A DNA stretch of 6,196 nucleotides from Oscillospiraceae bacterium (GTDB taxonomy: Bacteria > Bacillota > Clostridia > Oscillospirales > Ruminococcaceae). The stretch is taken from assembly GCA_016296485.1 (NCBI GenBank), contig JAEDJF010000088.1, forward strand, positions 1 through 6,196. Direction: 5' to 3'. The translations under genes and the position numbers were made by a program. Positions 1 to 4,560 of the stretch are shown here, piece by piece. Each line of letters starts with the position of its first letter. Position 1 is the stretch's first letter. The notes beneath the pieces are model-generated. The model saw nothing but the letters and a program-made list of their open reading frames with translations, searched no databases and was not told where the DNA came from.

Positions 1-3
1 AAT

Positions 4-672
4 ATGGGCTGGCTTATTTTCGGCGGAATACTGCTTTTGCTCCTTGCGCTTTTGATGATTCCCGTCCATATTACCGCCGATTGGAACGAGAAATTTTCGG
101 TAAAAATAAGGTATCTGTTCATTAAAAAAACTCTGTTTCCATTTGAGGAAAAAGAAAAAAAGCCGAAAGAGAAAAAGCTGGAGGAAAAACCCGCCGGGGA
201 ACAAAAGGCAAAAAATAAAAAGCGAAAACCGACCCTTGAGGAGATAATCGACGGGCTTATCGACGCCGTGAAGCGCTACGGTCCCGGCGCGAAAATGATT
301 CTTCGCAACATAAGGGTCCACAGGCTGGAGCTTTTTTGGAAGGTTGCGGCAGAAGATGCCGCCGCTTGCGCGATACGGTACGGAAGAATCTGCGCCCTTT
401 TGAGCACGGCTCTCGGCTTTTTCCGAAACTTTATGCGGATTGAAAAATCGAGCTTCCGCGTCTATCCGGATTTTACAGCCGAAAAGGAAGAAACCCGCGT
501 CAGCGCGGATATTGAGTTTAACCCTCTTATTGTGCTTATCGGCGCAATAAGGATTGCCTTTGCTTTCGTCAAAAACGTCTTCAGCGAGAACCAAGGCAAA
601 GGAAGAAAAAAGAAAAGAAAAATCTCCGCGGCGAAAAAGCCGCTCGACAATAAAACTAAGGAGTGTGCGTAA
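4..672 (+). CDS. DUF2953 family membrane protein (YtfI-like)
   Basis: This 222-residue protein has an N-terminal hydrophobic helix (about residues 2-20), a very lysine- and glutamate-rich stretch (about 49-76), a conserved middle region, a second hydrophobic segment (about 172-190) and a basic tail (about 199-219). The pattern 'VSADIEFNPLIVLIG' near residues 166-180 and the position directly before a GerW gene fit the DUF2953 family (B. subtilis YtfI), whose biochemical role is not known. It probably sits in the cytoplasmic membrane. The stop codon abuts the ATG of the next gene, so the two are surely co-transcribed. Only three bases precede the ATG in the window, so no ribosome binding site can be checked. 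The frame is open to the left edge, and the true start could lie outside, although a start just before the first helix is typical for the family. Family assignment rests on topology, motif and context. Confidence 0.8.
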   Translation: MGWLIFGGILLLLLALLMIPVHITADWNEKFSVKIRYLFIKKTLFPFEEKEKKPKEKKLEEKPAGEQKAKNKKRKPTLEEIIDGLIDAVKRYGPGAKMILRNIRVHRLELFWKVAAEDAAACAIRYGRICALLSTALGFFRNFMRIEKSSFRVYPDFTAEKEETRVSADIEFNPLIVLIGAIRIAFAFVKNVFSENQGKGRKKKRKISAAKKPLDNKTKECA

Positions 673-1119
673 ATGAGCGAAAAAAATCTTGAGGGACTTC
701 TTAACGTATCCCTTGAAAACATCAAAGGTCTTGTGGACTCGAACTCCATAATCGGAAGCCCCATAACTACACCGGACGGCGCCACCATAATTCCCGTTTC
801 CAAGGTGAGCTTCGGCTTTGCCTCCGGCGGTTCCGATTTCCCGACCACAAGCCCCAAGGATATGTTCGGCGGCGGCTCCGGCGGCGGCGTCACCATTTCT
901 CCCGTGGCTTTTCTTGTAATTAAGGGCGACAGCGTGAGAATGATTCAGGTCGCCGACAAGGACAGCATTTCCGAGCGCATCGCCAATATGGTCCCGGACG
1001 CCATCGACACCGTTTCCTCTTTGATAAGCAGTAAGAAGAAAAATGCTGCCGCTCCTGTTTCCGAAGCAAAACCGGAAGCCGAGGAACAGCCCGCCGCTCC
1101 CGAAGCCACGGCGGAATAA
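673..1119 (+). CDS. ytfJ: GerW family sporulation protein (YtfJ)
   Basis: A 148-residue soluble protein recognised as GerW/YtfJ. It has an N-terminal helix (residues 5-24), the segment 'TPDGATIIPVSKVSFGFASG' (33-52), a glycine-rich loop 'FGGGSGGG' (65-72) and the strand 'VTISPVAFLVIKGDSVRMIQ' (73-92). These are the usual order and spacing of the family. In Bacillus this protein is made in the forespore and is needed for spore germination through the lytic enzyme SleB; transfer of that role to this organism is inference. The last 30 residues are a low-complexity Ala/Pro/Glu tail that is poorly conserved in the family. The ATG directly follows the stop of the DUF2953 gene and has a clear AAGGAG at 658-663, nine bases upstream. 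The DUF2953-GerW pair also occurs in Bacillus (ytfI-ytfJ), which supports both names. Confidence 0.93.
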   Translation: MSEKNLEGLLNVSLENIKGLVDSNSIIGSPITTPDGATIIPVSKVSFGFASGGSDFPTTSPKDMFGGGSGGGVTISPVAFLVIKGDSVRMIQVADKDSISERIANMVPDAIDTVSSLISSKKKNAAAPVSEAKPEAEEQPAAPEATAE

Positions 1120-1140
1120 GACTGTAATAAAACCCCGTCG

Positions 1141-1176
1141 CCTTACATAGCCTTTTATGTGAGGTGATGATTTTTG
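1141..1176 (+). promoter_or_regulatory. Hairpin covering the dacB Shine-Dalgarno sequence, with TTG start
   Basis: Bases 1141-1149 (CCTTACATA) can pair with 1156-1164 (TATGTGAGG): eight Watson-Crick pairs plus one G-T wobble around a six-base loop (1150-1155). The 3' arm contains GAGG, the core of the ribosome binding site GAGGTGAT (1161-1168). This site lies five bases before the TTG start at 1174 and decides that start. The folded RNA would hide the site. The pairing is read directly from the sequence; a regulatory effect is inference. I see no clear promoter in the 54-base gap. Confidence 0.5.
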
Positions 1177-2286
1177 AAAAGGGTAGTATGTTTGCTTCTT
1201 GCCGTTTTGACGGTTTTCGCTATGAGCACGCCTTGTTTCGCGTCCGCCGAGGGCGCCGTGCTCATAGACGCGGAAAACGGACGCGTGCTTTTTGAGCACA
1301 ACAGCAGCAAACAGCTCCCTATGGCGAGCACCACCAAAATTATGACGGCGCTCCTCGCCCTTGAGGAGACGAACCTCGACGAGATGTTCACCGTGGACAG
1401 CAAAGCGATAATGGTCGAAGGCTCGTCAATGGGACTTATAAAAGGCGATAAGGTGTCCCTTCGGGTGCTGGCGTTCGGAATGCTCCTCGCCTCCGGCAAC
1501 GACGCGGCGAACGCCGCCGCCGTCCGTGTGTCCGGCTCTGTGCCGGACTTTGTGGAGCTTATGAACAAAAGGGCAAAGGAAATAGGTATGGAAAATACCT
1601 CTTTTGAAACGCCCTCCGGGCTTGACGGCGAAAACCACTATTCCACCGCCTACGATATGGCGCTTCTTGCGCGGGAGGCGCTTAAAAGTCCCGCTTTTGC
1701 CGAAATTTGCGGCAGTTCGAGCGTACAGCTTGAGTATGGAAATCCACCGTACCTGCGCTGGCTTTCAAACCACAACCGCCTTTTGAAAACCCTCGACGGG
1801 GCGACGGGCGTAAAAACCGGATTCACGAAAAAATCCGGGCGCTGTCTCGTGTCCTCGGCAGAAAGGGACGGCGTTTCGCTGATCTGCGTGACCCTTAACT
1901 GCCCCGACGACTGGAGCTACCATACGGCGGTTTATAACGAATATTTTGCGGCTCTTGAAGCTGTGCCCCTTGAAACGCTGGTTAACGCGGTGACGGTGCC
2001 GGTTTCCGGCGGGGTGGCAAACGCCGTTTCGCTTGCCGCAAACCCTGTAAAAGCCGCGCTCAAAAGCGGCGAATACGAAAATATCAAGGTCGTTTTGAGC
2101 ACGGAGCCGTTCCTCTTTGCCCCGGTGGAAAAGGGGGCGGTCGCCGGTCACGCCTACTTTTATCTTGATAACGTGCTGATATCCGAAACGGCGCTTGTAA
2201 CAAAAAATCCCGTGGCGGAAAAAGCTCCGCCGAAGCGCAGTTTTTGGCAGAAAATAAAGGACTTTTTTGAAACTAAGGAGAAATAA
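1174..2286 (+). CDS. dacB: D-alanyl-D-alanine carboxypeptidase, S11 family (DacB/DacF-like)
   Basis: This 370-residue exported penicillin-binding protein would remove the terminal D-alanine from peptidoglycan pentapeptides outside the membrane. It starts with a signal peptide (basic MKR, hydrophobic core 4-17, likely cleavage after Ala-Ser-Ala at 25). All three serine-peptidase motifs are present: SxxK as STTK (52-55, nucleophile Ser52, Lys55), SxN as SGN (108-110) and KTG (214-216). A PBP5-like C-terminal beta domain follows (about 262-345). The final 16 residues (RSFWQKIKDFFETKEK) form an amphipathic helix of the kind that anchors these enzymes to the outer membrane face. The TTG start is chosen because the strong site GAGGTGAT lies just upstream and the signal peptide begins there. 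Gene order (ytfJ before, rluB after) suggests the sporulation enzyme DacB, which trims spore cortex, but the motifs alone do not separate DacB from DacF or a vegetative paralogue. Confidence 0.92.
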   Translation: MKRVVCLLLAVLTVFAMSTPCFASAEGAVLIDAENGRVLFEHNSSKQLPMASTTKIMTALLALEETNLDEMFTVDSKAIMVEGSSMGLIKGDKVSLRVLAFGMLLASGNDAANAAAVRVSGSVPDFVELMNKRAKEIGMENTSFETPSGLDGENHYSTAYDMALLAREALKSPAFAEICGSSSVQLEYGNPPYLRWLSNHNRLLKTLDGATGVKTGFTKKSGRCLVSSAERDGVSLICVTLNCPDDWSYHTAVYNEYFAALEAVPLETLVNAVTVPVSGGVANAVSLAANPVKAALKSGEYENIKVVLSTEPFLFAPVEKGAVAGHAYFYLDNVLISETALVTKNPVAEKAPPKRSFWQKIKDFFETKEK

Positions 2287-3113
2287 TGAAAGATACGAGA
2301 ATACAAAAAGCAATTGCGGACGCCGGCTACACTTCCCGAAGAAAAGCCGAGGAGCTTATAGCCGCCGGAAAAGTTAAGGTCAACGGACACCCCGCCGAAA
2401 TCGGAATGAAGGTTGACGTAAGGAAAGATATAATAACCGTAAACGGCAACGAAATAGAAATGGCAAAGGGCGAAAAGCTCTGGTACGTCGCGCTCAATAA
2501 GCCCCGTGGTTTTGTGACCACCACTTCTGACGAGCTCGGAAGAAAATGCGTTATGGACCTTGTGACCGATATTCCCGCAAGGGTATATCCCATCGGGCGC
2601 CTTGACCGCAACAGCGAGGGGCTCCTGCTCCTCACCAACGACGGCGCTTTCGCCAATACCGTGATGCACCCCAGCGGCAATATCACAAAAACCTACCGCG
2701 TAACCGTCCGGGAGGACGTCAACGAGGAGGAGCTAATCGAGCTTTCCACCGGCGTTAAAATAGACAGCGGAATGACCCGCCCGGCACAGGTCACCGTCCT
2801 TGAAAAGGGCGAGGAGCGCACCGTCCTCCAGTTCATCATCAGCGAGGGCAAAAACCGCGAAATAAGAAAAATGTGCGAGGCGGTGGGTCTAACCGTAATT
2901 CGCCTTAAGAGGACCTCTATCGGCGCTGTAAAGCTCGGAATGCTCCAGCAGGGGAAATGGCGCGAGCTTACGAAAGAGGAGCTCTCGGGCTTAAGAGCGG
3001 CGTCAAGGAAGGGCGCCCCCGGGGAGCAGACCCTGCCCAAAACCACGAAAAAGCCTTTCGATAAAAGACCGGCTTCCAAAAAGCCCGTCAGAAAAATTTC
3101 GAGAGGAATATAA
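2286..3113 (+). CDS. rluB: 23S rRNA pseudouridine synthase, RluB/RsuA family
   Basis: A 275-residue RNA-modifying enzyme that turns a specific uridine into pseudouridine, most likely in the helix 90-92 region of 23S rRNA (E. coli RluB acts at U2605). An S4 RNA-binding domain occupies residues 4-48 (RIQKAIADAGYTSRRKAEEL). The RsuA-type catalytic domain runs from about 65 to 235, with 'LNKPRGFVTT' at 70-79, the catalytic motif 'GRLDRNSEGLLLLTNDG' at 104-120 (Asp107 is the expected nucleophile) and 'EGKNREIRKM' at 187-196. The tail from about 239 onward is strongly basic and low in complexity, probably an extra RNA-binding extension. The ATG overlaps the dacB stop by one base (TAATG) with AAGGAG at 2275-2280, so translation is likely coupled. 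RluB, RluE, RluF and RsuA are close paralogues; context with dacB, as in Bacillus, favours RluB. Confidence 0.93.
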   Translation: MKDTRIQKAIADAGYTSRRKAEELIAAGKVKVNGHPAEIGMKVDVRKDIITVNGNEIEMAKGEKLWYVALNKPRGFVTTTSDELGRKCVMDLVTDIPARVYPIGRLDRNSEGLLLLTNDGAFANTVMHPSGNITKTYRVTVREDVNEEELIELSTGVKIDSGMTRPAQVTVLEKGEERTVLQFIISEGKNREIRKMCEAVGLTVIRLKRTSIGAVKLGMLQQGKWRELTKEELSGLRAASRKGAPGEQTLPKTTKKPFDKRPASKKPVRKISRGI

Positions 3114-3120
3114 AAAATAA

Positions 3121-3154
3121 AACAGCCTTCTGTTAAAAGAACAAGAAGGCTGTT
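3121..3154. terminator. Bidirectional intrinsic terminator between rluB and the kinase gene
   Basis: The arms AACAGCCTTCTGTT (3121-3134) and AACAAGAAGGCTGTT (3140-3154) pair over 14 base pairs with one bulged A at 3144 and a five-base loop (3135-3139). On the + strand a run of five T (3153-3157) follows. On the - strand the hairpin is followed by the complement of the A-rich stretch 3111-3120, giving a T-rich tail. The hairpin sits eight bases after the rluB stop and 16 bases beyond the stop of the convergent gene, so it can serve both. Confidence 0.9.
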
Positions 3155-3169
3155 TTTATATCTCACAGG

Positions 3170-3664
3170 TCACAAAATTTCAGCGATTTTTAAAGAGCAT
3201 TCGTCAGTTCCCAAAATATGCGTATCTACTGTTAGGTCGTATCCGTCCTTCGGAAACAAATATTTATAAGAGGACTCGGCGGAACCGATGCACCTGTTTT
3301 TGCGCTCCGTCTCTCTTTGCTTTAGAACGTCGAGCGGACATGTAACATGTATCAAATAAAGACGGTAAGGACTTAATTTGTCTTTTAATTGCTTAAAAAT
3401 TCGCTCGCTGGTAATAGAGTGGTCAACAATTACTCCGGGATTTGATTCAAGGACTTCAAATGTTTTTTCGCAGAGCTTTTCCGATATTTCAAAAACATCA
3501 TCTTCATAAATTGCATCCTCAGCGGTCATTTTAAGAAAATCGTCAATGGAAACTATCCTGAATTTTTCATTTCGTTTTTCTTCTATTAATTTTTGAAGGG
3601 CTTTTGCCAAGGTGGATTTTCCGCTGCTGGAAGGTCCGTTAAGTAAAATTATTTGTTTTTGCAC
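3170..3664 (-). CDS. Chloramphenicol phosphotransferase-like P-loop kinase
   Basis: A 164-residue cytoplasmic protein with a Walker A loop at the N terminus (GPSSSGKST, residues 10-18), an acidic pair after the second strand (SIDDFL, 39-44, where the family carries its catalytic Asp), 'VIVDHSI' (78-84), and a C-terminal block 'HVTCPLDVLKQRETERKNR' (106-124) followed by 'GYDLTVDT' (141-148). This matches the CPT family, whose founder phosphorylates the 3'-hydroxyl of chloramphenicol in Streptomyces venezuelae. Most relatives have no proven substrate, so resistance should not be assumed; another small-molecule kinase is possible. The start is GTG, with GAGGAG (3681-3676) 11 bases upstream and an in-frame TGA at 3688-3686 excluding a longer form. 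Sampled 60-base stretches are about 30-45% GC, against 50-65% for sampled stretches of rluB, and the gene stands alone between two terminators. This suggests separate, probably horizontal, origin. Confidence 0.78.
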   Translation of the reverse strand: MQKQIILLNGPSSSGKSTLAKALQKLIEEKRNEKFRIVSIDDFLKMTAEDAIYEDDVFEISEKLCEKTFEVLESNPGVIVDHSITSERIFKQLKDKLSPYRLYLIHVTCPLDVLKQRETERKNRCIGSAESSYKYLFPKDGYDLTVDTHILGTDECSLKIAEIL

Positions 3665-3675
3665 GGCTTCGTTTG

Positions 3676-3681
3676 CTCCTC
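3676..3681 (-). promoter_or_regulatory. Ribosome binding site of the kinase gene
   Basis: GAGGAG on the - strand, 11 bases before the GTG start at 3664. The spacing is a little long, but no other start codon lies between this site and the in-frame stop upstream, so it supports GTG as the start. Confidence 0.6.
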
Positions 3682-3702
3682 TGTATCAAACGGATTTAAA
3701 AC

Positions 3703-3727
3703 AAAAAGCCCGGACTTTTGTCCGGGC
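3703..3727 (-). terminator. Intrinsic terminator after secG
   Basis: On the - strand the perfect eight-pair stem GCCCGGAC / GTCCGGGC (3727-3720 with 3715-3708) closes a four-base loop and is followed by TTTTT (3707-3703), then GTTTTAAA. It starts 17 bases after the secG stop. It is a textbook intrinsic terminator for secG and separates it from the kinase gene, whose start is only about 38 bases further on. Confidence 0.88.
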
Positions 3728-3743
3728 ACGTTTTGCTTTATAA

Positions 3744-3986
3744 TCAGAAATAAATGCTTACGGCGTAAACAGCAAGAGTTACGACAAAGAAAACAACGGC
3801 AAGAACTTTGGTGATTCTTGCGAGCTTTGCGTCCATGCTCTTTGCGTCAGCTTTAAGACCTGCTGCGCCTTTTCCGCCGAGAGCGGAGATTCCGTCAGCC
3901 TTGCTGCTCTGAAGAAGAACCGCAATGGTGATGAGAACGCAGGTTATAATAAGAAGAATACTTCCGATAATTTCAAAAACAGTCAT
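3744..3986 (-). CDS. secG: Preprotein translocase subunit SecG
   Basis: This 80-residue membrane protein is the small SecG subunit of the SecYEG channel, which helps SecA push unfolded proteins through the cytoplasmic membrane. It has the family layout: a first transmembrane helix (about 4-25), the conserved loop 'LLQSSKADGISALGG' (24-38) with glycine/alanine-rich continuation, and a second helix (about 58-79). The length is normal for Firmicutes. The ATG is preceded by GGAGG (3998-3994) with seven bases between. It is a single-gene unit with its own promoter (4050-4022) and terminator (3727-3703). In many Firmicutes secG is followed by rnr and smpB; here a kinase gene on the same strand follows instead. 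Confidence 0.95.
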   Translation of the reverse strand: MTVFEIIGSILLIITCVLITIAVLLQSSKADGISALGGKGAAGLKADAKSMDAKLARITKVLAVVFFVVTLAVYAVSIYF

Positions 3987-4021
3987 TTATAAACCTCCAA
4001 AAATAACACGATAGCTATAAT

Positions 4022-4050
4022 ATAATAACATAGCTACACCCTTTTTGCAA
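4022..4050 (-). promoter_or_regulatory. Probable housekeeping promoter of secG
   Basis: On the - strand, TTGCAA (4050-4045, four of six matches to TTGACA), a 17-base spacer and TATTAT (4027-4022, five of six matches to TATAAT) form a sigma-A type promoter. A TG at 4030-4029 one base before the -10 box makes it an extended -10. Transcription would begin near 4015, leaving a leader of about 28 bases that contains the GGAGG site of secG. Confidence 0.6.
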
Positions 4051-4052
4051 GA

Positions 4053-4079
4053 ACTTTTTTGCTAAAAAAGCAAAAAAGT
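4053..4079 (-). repeat. A/T-tract inverted repeat next to the secG promoter
   Basis: ACTTTTTTGC (4053-4062) and GCAAAAAAGT (4070-4079) are perfect inverted repeats around a seven-base A-rich centre. Three runs of six A or T (4055-4060, 4064-4069, 4072-4077) lie just upstream of the -35 box. The tracts could act as an UP element or bend DNA; a protein-binding site is also possible. A terminator is less likely because the stem has few GC pairs. Confidence 0.5.
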
Positions 4080-4175
4080 GGTCCATTTTTCCACGTATTT
4101 TGCGGCAAATGCCGTCAATAATTATAACAGTTGCCCGGTTTTCGAAGAAAGAGCGTTTGCCTACGGTTATTTTTG

Positions 4176-4227
4176 AAAATCAAGCAGCTTTAAGCGGACG
4201 CTTTTTAAAGCGTCCGCATTTGATTTT
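4176..4227 (-). terminator. Probable terminator of the topoisomerase operon
   Basis: The arms GCGGACGCTTT (4194-4204) and AAAGCGTCCGC (4207-4217) are perfect complements over 11 bases; physically a four-base loop is expected. An outer pair, AAAATCAA (4176-4183) with TTGATTTT (4220-4227), can extend it across an uneven internal loop. It lies about 20 bases after the stop of the small membrane protein gene. The T tract after the inner stem on the - strand is weak (TTAAAGC), while the + strand side is T-rich, so efficiency on the - strand is uncertain. Confidence 0.6.
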
Positions 4228-4236
4228 TATAGGGAA

Positions 4237-4530
4237 TTACACAAAATCGGGAGCTTCTTCGGTGTCGGAGAACTCGACGAATCTGTCCTTGTAATTTCCG
4301 GTAGCCATATCCTGGAGTTTCTGATGATGAGGATAGAGCATCTGGAAAGCGGAAAATGCGGCAAAAAGCGCGATGAACGGAGTAAGGTACTTAAGAGCCT
4401 TGTGGGCGGAAACGCCGAAAAGGACACCGAGGGAGAGAACAAAAAGTTCACACCAAAGGAAATCCTTATAGTCGAAATCCTGAGCGATGTCGTAAGCTCT
4501 GTCAAACCATTTTCTGAAGAATGTGCACAT
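4237..4530 (-). CDS. Small two-helix membrane protein of unknown function
   Basis: I do not recognise this 97-residue protein. It has a charged amphipathic N-terminal segment (FFRKWFDRAYDIAQDFDYKD, 4-23), two hydrophobic helices (about 25-42 and 47-66) separated by a short basic turn (HKALK), and a polar tail ending in acidic 'EFSDTEEAPDFV' (86-97). It therefore probably sits in the cytoplasmic membrane as a hairpin. The start is placed at the ATG at 4530 because AAAGGAGAT (4546-4538) leaves nine bases to it; a TTG two codons upstream (4536) would leave only three. It begins 30 bases after the topoisomerase stop on the same strand with no terminator between, so it is likely co-transcribed. 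Strong ribosome binding site, codon use like its neighbours and a following hairpin support a real gene. No function can be given. Confidence 0.75.
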   Translation of the reverse strand: MCTFFRKWFDRAYDIAQDFDYKDFLWCELFVLSLGVLFGVSAHKALKYLTPFIALFAAFSAFQMLYPHHQKLQDMATGNYKDRFVEFSDTEEAPDFV

Positions 4531-4537
4531 AATCAAA

Positions 4538-4546
4538 ATCTCCTTT
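4538..4546 (-). promoter_or_regulatory. Ribosome binding site that decides the start of the small membrane protein
   Basis: AAAGGAGAT on the - strand. The GGAG core ends nine bases before the ATG at 4530 and only three before the in-frame TTG at 4536. Normal spacing therefore favours the ATG. Confidence 0.7.
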
Positions 4547-4560
4547 CAAAATCACTGTTA

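Noticed and set aside
462..896. 144-codon open frame on the - strand
   Set aside because: It lies fully antisense to the DUF2953 and ytfJ genes, is rich in Pro/Ser/Phe as expected from a mirrored frame, and matches no family I recognise.
1155..1638. Two - strand open frames opposite the start of dacB
   Set aside because: Antisense to a gene with all three S11 motifs; composition (Ser/Ala/Arg-rich) is that of a shadow frame.
1765..2686. Long - strand open frames opposite dacB and rluB
   Set aside because: Overlap two well-supported genes completely; no domain-like sequence and no suitable ribosome binding site noted.
2693..3166. 157-codon - strand open frame ending opposite rluB
   Set aside because: Its start runs through the bidirectional terminator, and the rest mirrors the conserved rluB sequence.
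4103..4114. Short CGGC/GCCG inverted repeat in the gap
   Set aside because: Only four pairs with a four-base loop; expected by chance and with no T run or neighbouring signal.
4113..4126. TTGACG and TATAAT-like words on the - strand between 4113 and 4126
   Set aside because: They overlap in the wrong order and neither has a partner at 16-18 bases, so they do not form a promoter.
4100..4294. 64-codon + strand open frame in the gap between secG and the small membrane protein gene
   Set aside because: It would start at TTG without a ribosome binding site, reads through the terminator hairpin and overlaps the end of a better-supported gene.
4227..4505. 92-codon - strand frame overlapping the small membrane protein gene in another frame
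   Set aside because: The chosen frame (4237-4530) has a proper ribosome binding site, hydrophobic helices and correct spacing to the topoisomerase stop; this one is Ser/Arg/Pro-rich with none of these.
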